Shown: positions 19,541-27,973, numbered from the stretch's first letter. The stretch is DNA of 64,000 nt from Pseudomonas extremaustralis (GCF_900102035.1 NZ_LT629689.1:868001-932000), one strand, 5' to 3'. Numbers and translations: made by a program. Notes: a model not told the origin generated them from the letters alone.

Positions 19541-19951
19541 ATGTCACTCAAACCTTTTTTGTTGATTCCCGCCCTGGGTGCGGTGTTGCTGCTGTCGGCC
19601 TGCGCCGGCCCGATTCCCAAGGCAGACCCGAGCGAAGCCTGGATCGGCCTGAAAGAAGAAGCGCCGAACGATCTGATGGCCGAGCGTGTGGATGGCAAGC
19701 GTGTGGATGACGGGCGCTTTTTCGAGGTGACCCCAGGCAACCATCGCTTGGACGTGACGTTATTCGAGGAGGAACCCGGCGACGACAACCAGCGGGACTG
19801 CCAGGGCAGTGTCGAATACAAGCATTTCAAGGCGGGTGAGCATTACACCCTGATGGAGTCGAGCCTGGGCACGACCGTGCGCGCATCCCTTGAGGATGGT
19901 CACGGCAAGGAAGTAGCGGCCACCCAGGACTTCAGTTGCATGCCGGGCTAG
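19541..19951 (+). CDS. Hypothetical lipoprotein
   Basis: 136 residues; function not recognised. A lipoprotein signal, MSLKPFLLIPALGAVLLLSAC, ends at Cys21. The mature part is acidic and short, with two or three further Cys (QRDCQGS, FSCMPG) that could form a disulphide. The phrase VDDGRFFEVTPGNHRLDVTLFEEE resembles small periplasmic beta-sandwich proteins. GGAG lies 7 bp before the ATG. Its TAG stop overlaps the stop of the convergent small membrane-protein gene within the palindrome CTAG. Confidence 0.75.
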   Translation: MSLKPFLLIPALGAVLLLSACAGPIPKADPSEAWIGLKEEAPNDLMAERVDGKRVDDGRFFEVTPGNHRLDVTLFEEEPGDDNQRDCQGSVEYKHFKAGEHYTLMESSLGTTVRASLEDGHGKEVAATQDFSCMPG

Positions 19952-20109
19952 GCGTGGTGCCCCGCTGCCTTATGGCGCTTGGCGGGTGCAGCGGGTTTGA
20001 CGTGGGGGTGATGGTGCCGGCGGGTAATGCGCAACACCCCCCACAACATGGCGCTGGCAACGGCCAGCCAACCGCAGATCAACAGGAAAATCGTTGTAGC
20101 AAGGCTCAT
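19948..20109 (-). CDS. Small membrane protein with His-rich tail
   Basis: 53 residues from the ATG at 20109, with AAGGAGG 5 bp upstream. That strong site makes this short frame credible. One hydrophobic helix (MSLATTIFLLICGWLAVASAMLWGVL) is followed by a basic tail rich in His (RRHHHPHVKPAAPAKRHKAAGHHA), which could bind metal ions or nucleic acid. Function unknown. It is convergent with the lipoprotein gene and shares a CTAG stop region with it. Confidence 0.65.
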   Translation of the reverse strand: MSLATTIFLLICGWLAVASAMLWGVLRITRRHHHPHVKPAAPAKRHKAAGHHA

Positions 20110-20300
20110 TCTGGCCTCCTTTCGCCCCGCTCGGGGCACACACAGTCTGTTCAATGGACAGTCTAGCTACCCGCCGGTTGCCTGCTATTGACCAATGGTC
20201 GAGTCGCGTCAACTTCTTTGCTCTATCGCCGCGGGTTTATAGAGCGGACGGCGATTCTTTGATGACGCGGGTTATCGGGGAGAACGCGGCGTTCTCTGGT

Positions 20301-20329
20301 TTTTCGCGAGCAAGCTCGCTCCTACGGGG
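20301..20329. repeat. Single REP, GCGAGCAAGCTCGC class
   Basis: TTCGCGAGCAAGCTCGCTCC (from 20303) is a solitary copy of the class found in the REPINs at 1815 and 50212. It lies in the 5' region of the C39-like lipoprotein gene, which is an unusual place; REPs more often follow genes. Confidence 0.85.
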
Positions 20330-20393
20330 AACATCCGCCGCGATTGGGCTATGATCTGGCCCTTCACCGGCAGTTGATCAAGAGAGTAAAAAA

Positions 20394-21053
20394 TTGCGGT
20401 TACGGTCGAACGTTAAAACATCCTTATTGTTGGCCTTTGCCCTGGGGCTTGCGGCCTGTTCCAGTGTGTCGAAACTGCCGGGCCTGCCGGAGCGCGTCGA
20501 ACTCAACGGCGTGCCGAGCTTTCGCAGCGACGCTTATCAGAGCGCTCCTACGGCTCTGGCCAGCATGCTGTCGCAACAAGGCATTGTCATGACACCGGGC
20601 TTGCTGGAAAAGCCATTGCACTTGCCGGGCGGTGAGGCGGACCTCGAGCGCAACATGCAGGTGCTGGCGCGCGAGTACGGGCTGATGGTGTACCCGCTGG
20701 ATGCCAAGCTCACGGCGGTGCTGGCGCAGGTGGCGGCGGGTTACCCGGTGATGGCGCGGGTGAGCGGCGGGTTGTTGTCCAGCACGCACTACGTGGTCGT
20801 GGTGGGTTTCAACCAGCAGAAAAGCACGCTGCTGCTGCGCTCAGGCAAGGATCGGCGGCTGTTGATGAGCTTCAGCGACTTTGAATCGAAGTGGAGCAGC
20901 GCCGGCCACTGGGCAATCCTCACCCAGCGTCCGAGCCAGTTGCCGGCCAATGTGGATGCGCAGCGTTGGCGCGCTGCGGCCAACGCCACGGCCCAGGCCG
21001 GCCAGGAGCGGGCCGCGGCCCAGGCGCTGAAGGTGCTGGCCGAGAGCAAGTAA
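20394..21053 (+). CDS. C39-peptidase-like lipoprotein lacking the catalytic Cys
   Basis: 219 residues from a TTG start at 20394, with AGAGAG upstream and a sensible lipoprotein signal (LLAFALGLAACSS, Cys22). The body has the papain-like C39 arrangement: the helix that normally reads QCGPAALA reads QSAPTALA here (Ser50 instead of Cys), while the His is kept in THYVVVVGF (His132). The fold is thus inferred but peptidase activity is doubtful. The C-terminus is an Ala-rich helix (WRAAANATAQAGQERAAAQAL), perhaps for binding a partner. No neighbouring substrate or transporter is evident. Confidence 0.7.
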   Translation: MRLRSNVKTSLLLAFALGLAACSSVSKLPGLPERVELNGVPSFRSDAYQSAPTALASMLSQQGIVMTPGLLEKPLHLPGGEADLERNMQVLAREYGLMVYPLDAKLTAVLAQVAAGYPVMARVSGGLLSSTHYVVVVGFNQQKSTLLLRSGKDRRLLMSFSDFESKWSSAGHWAILTQRPSQLPANVDAQRWRAAANATAQAGQERAAAQALKVLAESK

Positions 21054-21070
21054 CCGCGCTCGCGTCAGCC

Positions 21071-21772
21071 CTACACCGTGGCGCCGAAGATCGCCCCCAC
21101 GGCGGCCGTGATGCCCATGGCGAGTGCTCCCCACAGGGTCACTCGCCAAGCGCCGATGAAGATGTTCGCCCCGCCGGCCCTGGCCGCAACGGCGCCCAGG
21201 CTGGCCAGGAACAGCAGGGACATGCCGGATATCCACGGCACGACGCTGTGGGTCGGGGCGATGATGGTCACCGCCAGCGGCAACACCGCACCCACCACGA
21301 AACTCGCCGCCGAGGCGAGCGCCGCCTGCAGCGGTTTGGCCGTGAGCGTCGCGCTGATGCCCAACTCGTCCCGTGCGTGTGCGCCCAGTGCATCGTGCGC
21401 CATCAATTGATCGGCCACCTGATGGGCCAGTTCGGATGACACCCCTCGATTCATGTAGATGTGGGCAAGCTCGCTGTGCTCGGCCTTCGGGTTGTTCGCC
21501 AGTTCCGCCTGTTCGCGGGACAGGTCGGCGCGCTCGGTATCGGCCTGGGAATGCACGGAAACGTATTCGCCGGCCGCCATGGACATCGCGCCCGCCACCA
21601 GCCCGGCCAGGCCGGTGACGATCAGCGAGGCATGGGTGGCGTTGGCCGCGGCCACGCCGATCAACAGGCTGGCGGTGGAGACGATCCCGTCATTGGCTCC
21701 AAGGACGGCGGCGCGCAGCCAGCCGATACGGTCACTGCGGTGGGATTCGGTGTGCCGGTGCATGAATTTCAT
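21071..21772 (-). CDS. VIT1/CCC1-family iron/manganese transporter
   Basis: 233 residues from the ATG at 21772. Family features are DRIGWLRAAVLGANDGIVSTASLLIGVAAA (helix 1) and AGAMSMAAGEYVSVHSQADTE (helix 2), then a cytoplasmic Glu/His-rich helix (ERADLSREQAELANNPKAEHSELAHIY) and three more helices. The plant and yeast members carry Fe2+ or Mn2+ out of the cytosol. It follows apbE by 13 bp on the same strand and may be the last gene of the redox operon, linking that operon to iron. The start has no strong ribosome-binding site, so its exact position is less sure. Confidence 0.82.
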   Translation of the reverse strand: MKFMHRHTESHRSDRIGWLRAAVLGANDGIVSTASLLIGVAAANATHASLIVTGLAGLVAGAMSMAAGEYVSVHSQADTERADLSREQAELANNPKAEHSELAHIYMNRGVSSELAHQVADQLMAHDALGAHARDELGISATLTAKPLQAALASAASFVVGAVLPLAVTIIAPTHSVVPWISGMSLLFLASLGAVAARAGGANIFIGAWRVTLWGALAMGITAAVGAIFGATV

Positions 21773-21785
21773 GGATGTGCGGGAC

Positions 21786-22781
21786 TCACGTGCGTGGGCG
21801 GGGTTGGGTCGGACGGCTGTCAATCTGCGCCTGCAGAATGCCGCCGACAATGGATATTTCTCTGAGTCGGTCACCCTCGCGCAGCACGAACAGTGCGTCC
21901 ATCCCGCGGGCCTGGGCCACGCGCGGGCCTTCGCTTTCGCCCAGCACCATCAGTGCCGTGGCCCAGGCGTCGGCGAGCATGCACGAGGCGGCCACCACCG
22001 TCACGGCTGCGACGCTATTGCACAGCGGCGCGCCGGTGGCCGGGTTCATGGTGTGAGCATAGTGGCGACCCTTTACGTCAATCCAGTGTCGGTAGTCGCC
22101 GGAGGTGGCGATGGCGGCATCGCAGAGTTCCATGACCCCCATCACTTCGCGCACGCCACGGCACGGTTTTTCAATCGCCACGACCCAGGGTTGCGCATCC
22201 GGTTTGCTGCCGCGGGCACGCATCTCGCCATCGATGCCGACCAGATAGTCGGTCAGCCCGAAGCCGTCCAGGCAGCGGGCCAGTTCGTCGACGCCAAAGC
22301 CTTTGGCGATCGCGTTGAGGTTGAGCTGCAGCGGCGCGCGTTTGCGCACTTGGTGGCGTTGGGTGTCCACCGTCAGCGCGGCATTTGCCGAGAGAGCGCT
22401 GCGCGGCGCCAGGGTGTCGAGGGGCTGCTCGGTCACCGACGATGCGCCGGGACCGAAGCCCCAGGCTTCTACCAGATCACCGACCGCGATGTCGAAGGCG
22501 CCGCCGGATTGCTGGCCGACCCGCAGCGCGGCGGCCAGAACCGTGACCAGCTCTTCAGGCACCGGCAGCCACACTTGCTCAGGGGCAGCATTGAGGCGAT
22601 TGAGGTCGGAGTCGGCTTTCCAGGTAGACATCTGCTGGTCCACGCGGCCCACGGCCTGGGCCAGAGCGCGGTTGATCGCGTCGGTGTCGAGGCCGGCCTC
22701 GGCGTAGAACAGGGCGGTGTAGCGCGTGCCCATGGTCTCGCCGTTGAGGCTGTAGCGTTGTGTCTCAGTAGACGTCTTCAC
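21786..22781 (-). CDS. apbE: FAD:protein FMN transferase
   Basis: 331 residues. ApbE signatures are GETMGTRYTALFY near the start, LNLNAIAKGFGVDELARCL, GIDGEMRARG, SGDYRHW and the C-terminal HTMNPATGAPL with DAWATALMVLG. ApbE moves FMN from FAD to a Thr or Ser in a D-x-x-[ST]GA[ST]-like motif of partner proteins outside the cytosol. No export signal is obvious at the N-terminus, unlike many ApbEs. It overlaps the flavodoxin-reductase gene by 17 bp. A candidate target motif is in the nearby DUF2271 protein. Confidence 0.92.
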   Translation of the reverse strand: MKTSTETQRYSLNGETMGTRYTALFYAEAGLDTDAINRALAQAVGRVDQQMSTWKADSDLNRLNAAPEQVWLPVPEELVTVLAAALRVGQQSGGAFDIAVGDLVEAWGFGPGASSVTEQPLDTLAPRSALSANAALTVDTQRHQVRKRAPLQLNLNAIAKGFGVDELARCLDGFGLTDYLVGIDGEMRARGSKPDAQPWVVAIEKPCRGVREVMGVMELCDAAIATSGDYRHWIDVKGRHYAHTMNPATGAPLCNSVAAVTVVAASCMLADAWATALMVLGESEGPRVAQARGMDALFVLREGDRLREISIVGGILQAQIDSRPTQPRPRT

Positions 22782-24945
22782 GGTAGCGTCCTTGTGTCTT
22801 GAGGGCCTGCACGCTCAAGTTGAGCGGCGCCAGCACTTCGTCCAGGGCGTGCATCACGCCTTTGGCCATTTCACGGCTGCCACACACCAGCACCTGGGCG
22901 CCTTTTTCAATCAGCCGGCGCAATGCCAGGGCATCGCTGAGCAGCCGGTCCTGCACATAGCTGCGGTCCTGGACCTGGGAAAACGCAGCGCGCAAGGCGG
23001 TCAAGCGGTGGTCCGCCAGGTAACGGTTGAGCTCCGGTTCATAGAGGAAATCCGAAGCCGGGTTACGCCCGCCCCAATACAAGTGCATCGGGTGCTTGGC
23101 GGTGTTGTGGCGAATAAAGCCCGCCAGGGGCCCGATACCAGTGCCGGCGCCGATCAGAATCACCGGGTGCGCGCCCGACGCCGGACGGAATTGCGGATTG
23201 GGCTGGATGAACGCTTCGACCGACCCACCGATCTCCAAGTCATGCAGGAACCCCGAGCATAGACCGCCTGGGTGTTTGCGCACGCAGATTTCCAGCACGC
23301 CGTCGTCGGCGCAGCTGGCCAGCGAGTAAAAGCGCGGCGCCGGGTTATCCGGCAGGAAAATGCCGACCAGATCACCGGCCTGGAAGCGCGGTAGCCCACC
23401 CTTGGCCTTGAAGCGCAGGACGTGGGTCGGTGCGTTCACGGCTTCGCCATAGACGATGCGCTCGCTCAGCTCCAGTTGACAGGTGCTTGGGCGCTGCGCC
23501 GTGTGGATCAGCGGCAGGTCGTGACCCAGCGGTACCGCCAGCGCGTCGCCCCAGCGCGCGAATTCCTGGGAGGATTGGCGGTTCACGGTTTCCAGCCCCA
23601 GCAAGGGCGTGCCGCCGACCTGCACCATCGCGTCCTGCACCTGATGGGCGTACTGACAGAACCTTGGAAACTGCCTATCGCCAAACCCGAGTACCGCAAA
23701 AGGCAGGCCGGGTTTGAGGCCCAGTCGCTTGAGGCGCGCCAGGAATTGCGTGGCTGATGCCGGTGCATCGCCGTCGCCGTGGGTGGCGGTGAGGATGAAC
23801 AGGCGCTGGGCGGCACGGTATTCGCCTGTCCACTCATTCATCGCGGCACTGTGAACCCGGTGCCCGGCCTGGTGCAGCGCGGCGTGCAAGGTGTTGGCAA
23901 AGCCCCAGGTGCCGTTGTTTTCGCTGCCCACCAGAATCACGCTGTCGGCGGCGTGGGCCGGGCTGTTATGACGAATCTTCGGTGCGGCTTTGCGGCGCCG
24001 CCACCACAGCAGCATGCCGGTCACACTCATCAACGGTACGCTGAGGGCGCAAACCCCGAGGATCAAGCCCAGCCACCAGAGGCCTTCACCGGTGTGCAAT
24101 TGATAGATCAATTGATACAGGTCGTGCATTGAATCGTGGGGCTGATACGCCAGCAGCTCGCCGCTGACCGGGTCCACGTAGCCATCACCCTGGGCGGTGC
24201 GCAGGGAAAACACGTCCTCGGGGTTGCCGGGGCTCGGGTAAACCAATTCGCGCAGGTCATTCAAATCGGTGGCCTGCAACGCTTGCAGGTTGGCCACCGG
24301 TTGCGTCGCGCCGACGCTGATATGCGCGGGGAAGGCCGGTTCAGCCTGACTGCCGTCGGCGATCAGGCCGAAGGTCGTGGCGCACATGTACAGCCCGCTC
24401 AAGGCCGACAGCAGCAGCCCAAGCAAGGCCAGGCGCCCGACTTCGGCATGCCAGCGCTGGCTGAACGAGCCGCGCAGCGGCCGCAACAGGTTGCGCAGGC
24501 CACCCAGGCGGCGCGCCAGCAACAGCGCCCCGGACACCGAGAGCAGCAACATGACAAACGCGCCGACGCCCGCGATCCCATGCCCCACCGTGCCCATGAA
24601 CAGCGAGCGGTGCAGGTCTTTTACCCAGCGCGAAACGGCGGACGGCTCATAGGCCCCGAGCCCCTGGCCGGTGAGTGGGTCGACCGTTTGCGCACCGGCC
24701 TGGCCGTCCTGGTTGTAGTAGATGATTACCGTCCCGGACGCTGTGCGCTGGATCTGCTCCACCCCCGGGAAATGGTTGGCGATGCGTCCCGCCAATTGCC
24801 CGACATTGACCTGCCCGGCAGCGGTCGAGGTGCCGTGCAGGCGTTCCAAGGCCGGATTGACGGACAGCACTGCGCCGCTGATGGCCAACAACATGACCAG
24901 CAGGGCGGCGATCAGACCGGGCAGTGAATGGAACTGGCGAAGCAT
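22765..24945 (-). CDS. PepSY-domain membrane flavodoxin/NADPH reductase
   Basis: 726 residues from the ATG at 24945, with GGAGG 6 bp upstream. The N-terminal PepSY-TM part has about four helices (LPGLIAALLVMLLAISGAVLSV, GIAGVGAFVMLLLSVSGALLL, and others) and repeated periplasmic PepSY phrases VDPLTGQ and VDPVSGE. A flavodoxin-like domain (ILVGSENNGTWGFANTLHAAL, TATHGDGDAPASA) follows. It ends with a sulfite-reductase-type FAD/NADP module (PRFYSLASC, GAGTGIGPLAGFIRH). The plan suggests electrons pass from cytosolic NADPH through FMN/FAD across the membrane, as in PepSY ferrisiderophore reductases. It forms an operon with apbE. Confidence 0.92.
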   Translation of the reverse strand: MLRQFHSLPGLIAALLVMLLAISGAVLSVNPALERLHGTSTAAGQVNVGQLAGRIANHFPGVEQIQRTASGTVIIYYNQDGQAGAQTVDPLTGQGLGAYEPSAVSRWVKDLHRSLFMGTVGHGIAGVGAFVMLLLSVSGALLLARRLGGLRNLLRPLRGSFSQRWHAEVGRLALLGLLLSALSGLYMCATTFGLIADGSQAEPAFPAHISVGATQPVANLQALQATDLNDLRELVYPSPGNPEDVFSLRTAQGDGYVDPVSGELLAYQPHDSMHDLYQLIYQLHTGEGLWWLGLILGVCALSVPLMSVTGMLLWWRRRKAAPKIRHNSPAHAADSVILVGSENNGTWGFANTLHAALHQAGHRVHSAAMNEWTGEYRAAQRLFILTATHGDGDAPASATQFLARLKRLGLKPGLPFAVLGFGDRQFPRFCQYAHQVQDAMVQVGGTPLLGLETVNRQSSQEFARWGDALAVPLGHDLPLIHTAQRPSTCQLELSERIVYGEAVNAPTHVLRFKAKGGLPRFQAGDLVGIFLPDNPAPRFYSLASCADDGVLEICVRKHPGGLCSGFLHDLEIGGSVEAFIQPNPQFRPASGAHPVILIGAGTGIGPLAGFIRHNTAKHPMHLYWGGRNPASDFLYEPELNRYLADHRLTALRAAFSQVQDRSYVQDRLLSDALALRRLIEKGAQVLVCGSREMAKGVMHALDEVLAPLNLSVQALKTQGRYREDVY

Positions 24946-24970
24946 GTTCAGCCTCCAGAAGTCGCAGGTG

Positions 24971-25441
24971 TTACAGGTCGTAGGTGAAAGACTTGACATA
25001 CGTGCTGCCGCTGACCGGCTTGTGCGAGCCGCTCGAGGTCAGGGGGACACTCACATCGGCGCGGGTGTCGCGTTTGTCTTCCACGGCGCTGTCGATACGG
25101 ATCTGATACCCGGCATCGATCAAGGTGTCGGCCAGTTCGACACTGACGGTGAGGGTGTCGCCGCTGCCGACGCTGGCGCCGCTGAGCCCGTCGAATTCGT
25201 TCGGGTTCATGCCGCTGCCACGCGCCCAGTCGCTCAGGTGGCGGTAGTACTTGGACTTTTTGCCAGCGACCCACAGGGTTTTCTGGTACTTGCCGTTGGC
25301 GTCGGTGACGTAGATCGCCAGGTACGCGCCGTTGCCGCTGTAGTCCTTGAGCTGGGTGGTCAGGGTCACTTCGCGGGCCTGGGCCAGCCCCGGCAGGGCA
25401 ATGGCACCGGCGAGGCAAGTTGCAGCAATGATTTTTTTCAT
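24971..25441 (-). CDS. DUF2271 periplasmic protein, candidate ApbE flavinylation substrate
   Basis: 156 residues from the ATG at 25441. A Sec signal peptide (MKKIIAATCLAGAIALPGLAQA) precedes a small beta-rich domain. The segment FDGLSGAS (residues 83-90) looks like the FMN-attachment motif known from NqrC/RnfG proteins (DGxSGAT), with Ser90 in the acceptor position. The gene lies 25 bp upstream of the membrane reductase and in the same operon as apbE. I infer that ApbE attaches FMN here and that this protein takes electrons from the membrane reductase. The flavin link is my inference. Confidence 0.8.
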   Translation of the reverse strand: MKKIIAATCLAGAIALPGLAQAREVTLTTQLKDYSGNGAYLAIYVTDANGKYQKTLWVAGKKSKYYRHLSDWARGSGMNPNEFDGLSGASVGSGDTLTVSVELADTLIDAGYQIRIDSAVEDKRDTRADVSVPLTSSGSHKPVSGSTYVKSFTYDL

Positions 25442-25524
25442 GGGGATGTCCTGGTTGAATGATGTGGCGAGAGCCTGGACCTGCTGGCTGACAGCAACCT
25501 GAAAGCCATGGAAAAACGCAAAGT

Positions 25525-25848
25525 TCATTCAGATCCGGGGCGGTTGAGGTAATCCCGGGCGTCGCCGTTGTCGCCGAAATGGATTTCCAGTTTGCGCAAT
25601 CGCAGCGAGGCTGGGGCATAGCTGGCTTCGATCGCATTGCCTTTGCGGTCGGTGGCCTTGAGTTCGTAGCAGCCGTCGTCGACCTTGATGCGCTGCACGC
25701 TCCAGCCGTATTGCTGTTCCACGTGTTGGCGCAGGGTCTCGCGGGGTTGCCAGTCGCTGACCGGCTCACTGCAGTCGTCATCGGCCAAGGCGTGTGTGCC
25801 GAGCAGGACGCCCAGCAGTGCGGTGCTGACAATAAAAGCTGATTTCAT
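25525..25848 (-). CDS. Small periplasmic PepSY-domain protein
   Basis: 107 residues from the ATG at 25848. A signal peptide (MKSAFIVSTALLGVLLGTHALA) is followed by one PepSY domain: WQPRETLRQHVEQQYGWSVQRIKVDDGCYELKATDRKGNAIEASYAPASLRL. Two Cys in the mature part may pair. It is the first gene of the leftward operon PepSY > DUF2271 > reductase > apbE > VIT transporter and is divergent from the two-component system. Small PepSY proteins near histidine kinases are often induced by, or feed back on, that kinase. Confidence 0.85.
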   Translation of the reverse strand: MKSAFIVSTALLGVLLGTHALADDDCSEPVSDWQPRETLRQHVEQQYGWSVQRIKVDDGCYELKATDRKGNAIEASYAPASLRLRKLEIHFGDNGDARDYLNRPGSE

Positions 25849-25898
25849 GATCTGTCTCCGGCCGGATGGGCATTTGCGGCTTACCCTAAAGGTCATTC

Positions 25899-25933
25899 CT
25901 GACAACCAGCTGAATCTTCAGATTCACGTCAGG
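25899..25933. promoter_or_regulatory. Nested dyad between the PepSY operon and the two-component genes
   Basis: An inner perfect dyad TGAATC-TTCA-GATTCA (25911-25926) sits inside an outer pair CCTGAC (25899-25904) and GTCAGG (25928-25933). It lies in the divergent intergenic space, 50 bp before the PepSY start and 47 bp before the response-regulator start. It is a likely operator for the regulator. Two GGTAAGG repeats follow at 25932 and 25941. Confidence 0.55.
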
Positions 25934-25979
25934 TAAGGTGGGTAAGGTGCTGCACGACAACCATCACAGGAGGTGCCAG

Positions 25980-26639
25980 ATGCGGGTTTTATTGGTCGAG
26001 GACGCGCCCGGACTGGGCGAGGCGGTACGCGAACAGATAGCCGATGACGGCCATGCCGTCGACTGGGTGCAGCGCCTGGACCATGCGAACGCCAGTGTGC
26101 GCACCACGCCCTACGACCTGATTCTGTTGGATCTGATGCTGCCCGATGGTCGCGGGCTGGACTTCCTGCGCCAGCAGCGCGCAGTCGGCAACGTGACCCC
26201 GGTGATCATCCTCACCGCCCAGGACCAGATATCCGACCGCATCGCCGGCCTCAATGCCGGGGCGGACGATTACCTGGTCAAGCCATTCGACCTGTTCGAA
26301 CTCTCGGCCCGAGTGGCCGCCGTGGCCCGGCGTTACAGCGGCAACCCCAACCCGCAGATCAGGCTCGGCGACCTGCAAGTCGATATGAGCGCACGCACCG
26401 TGCAGCGCGCCGGCATCACCATCGATCTGACGGCCCGCGAGTGGGCACTGTTCGAGGCGTTTGTGCAGCGTCCCACGGCATTGCTGTCGAAGGCGCAGCT
26501 CGAAGAGCGTTTGTACGCCTTTGGCGCGGAAATCGAGAGCAACACCATCGAGGTCTATATCAGCCGCTTGCGTAAGAAACTGGGGCGCGACCTGGTGGAA
26601 ACCGTGCGTGGCATGGGCTATCGGTTGATGGCCGCATGA
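25980..26639 (+). CDS. OmpR-family response regulator
   Basis: 219 residues from the ATG at 25980, with GGAGG 6 bp upstream. The receiver domain has the acidic pair (LLVEDAPGLGE), phospho-acceptor Asp in LILLDLMLPDG, Thr in ILTAQD and Lys in VKPFD. A winged-helix output domain follows (LTAREWALFEAFVQRP to VETVRGMGYRLMA). It resembles QseB/PmrA-type regulators. Its stop overlaps the kinase start (ATGA). It probably controls the divergent PepSY/ApbE operon. Confidence 0.92.
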   Translation: MRVLLVEDAPGLGEAVREQIADDGHAVDWVQRLDHANASVRTTPYDLILLDLMLPDGRGLDFLRQQRAVGNVTPVIILTAQDQISDRIAGLNAGADDYLVKPFDLFELSARVAAVARRYSGNPNPQIRLGDLQVDMSARTVQRAGITIDLTAREWALFEAFVQRPTALLSKAQLEERLYAFGAEIESNTIEVYISRLRKKLGRDLVETVRGMGYRLMAA

Positions 26640-27973
26640 AGTCGCCGATCAGTCTGCAAAAGCGTCTTGGCCTGGGCTTGACCCTGGGCATGACCTTGCT
26701 CTGGCTGGGCGCGACCGTCGGTGCCTGGCTGGTGGTGCAGCATGAATTGAACGAGGCGTTCGACAGCGCCCTGGAAGAGACTGCACAACGCATCCTGCCC
26801 CTGGCGGTGCTGGAAATCAGCAACCGCGAAGCGCCGCGTACCGCCCAGCACGTCGCCACCCTGAAAATGCACAAGGAATACCTGACGTACCTGGTGCGCG
26901 ACGCTGAGGGGCAGATCCTGATGCAGTCCCATGACGCCAACCCGAAGATTTTCAACGAGCACCCGAGCGAAGGGTTTTCCACCACGCAAAAATACCGTTT
27001 GTATGGCGCCAGTGCGTTGCGCAACACCCTGTTCATTGAGATCGCCGAGCCGTTGGGACATCGCCGTGAGGCGGCGCGGGAAGCCTTGCTCGCGTTGTTG
27101 TTGCCGTTGCTGGCGCTGATCCCCATCAGCCTGTTGGGCACATGGCTGTTTGTGCGTCTCAGCTTGCGTAGCGTGTTGGCCTATCGCCGTGCCGTGGAAG
27201 CCCGTGGCGTGGGGGATTTGTCGCCGATCAGCGTGGCGCGCCTGCCGGCGGAAATCGACCCGTTGGCCGATGCGGTCAACCGTCTGCTGGAGCGCTTGCG
27301 CAAGGCGTTGGAGGCCGAGCGCAGTTTCACCGCCAACAGCGCCCATGAGTTGCGCACGCCGTTGGCCGCGACGTTGGCGCAGATCCAACGCTTGCGCCAG
27401 GAAGCGCCGCAAGGCCCGTTGCGCACGCGCGCGGCGAAGATCGAAGACTCACTGCGCGAGCTGGCAAGGCTGTCGGAGAAGCTGATGCAGTTGGCCAAGG
27501 CCGAGGGCGGCGGGCTGTTGTCCGAGGCACCCCAGGACCTGATTCCCTTGCTGGCCCATGGTGTCGATGAGTGGAATCGCAGCAGCGGGCAGCGCATTCG
27601 CTTGCAACTGCCAACCGAGGCCAGCGTTTATTGTGCGATCGACCCGGATGCGTTCGGCATCCTGCTGCGCAATTTGATCGAGAACGCATTGAAGTACGGC
27701 GCTGCGGATCAGCCGGTCGAAGTCAGCCTCACGGAGCAGGCGCTGCTGCGGGTCGTCAATGGCGGACCGGTGGTGCCGGCACCGGTGTTGCAACGCCTGA
27801 CCGAACGCTTCGTGCGTGGCAGCAGCGAAGCCAGTGGCACAGGCTTGGGCCTGGCGATTGCCAAGACCATCGCTCAAGGGGTCAAGGCGCGTATGACCCT
27901 GGCATCGCCAGCGACCGGCAGGGCGGATGGGTTTGAGGTCACTGTCCAGTTTTTATGCGTGCCGAGCGCTTGA
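26636..27973 (+). CDS. Sensor histidine kinase, QseC/PmrB-like
   Basis: 445 residues. One N-terminal helix (LGLGLTLGMTLLWLGATVGAW), a periplasmic sensor of about 125 residues, and a second helix (ALLALLLPLLALIPISLLGTWLFV) are followed by a HAMP-like linker. The phospho-acceptor His is in SFTANSAHELRTPLAA. ATP-binding boxes are N (LLRNLIENALKYGA) and G (GTGLGLAIAKTIAQG). The ATG overlaps the regulator stop by 4 bp, so the pair is translationally coupled. The signal is unknown; iron or redox state would suit the divergent operon. Confidence 0.92.
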   Translation: MKSPISLQKRLGLGLTLGMTLLWLGATVGAWLVVQHELNEAFDSALEETAQRILPLAVLEISNREAPRTAQHVATLKMHKEYLTYLVRDAEGQILMQSHDANPKIFNEHPSEGFSTTQKYRLYGASALRNTLFIEIAEPLGHRREAAREALLALLLPLLALIPISLLGTWLFVRLSLRSVLAYRRAVEARGVGDLSPISVARLPAEIDPLADAVNRLLERLRKALEAERSFTANSAHELRTPLAATLAQIQRLRQEAPQGPLRTRAAKIEDSLRELARLSEKLMQLAKAEGGGLLSEAPQDLIPLLAHGVDEWNRSSGQRIRLQLPTEASVYCAIDPDAFGILLRNLIENALKYGAADQPVEVSLTEQALLRVVNGGPVVPAPVLQRLTERFVRGSSEASGTGLGLAIAKTIAQGVKARMTLASPATGRADGFEVTVQFLCVPSA

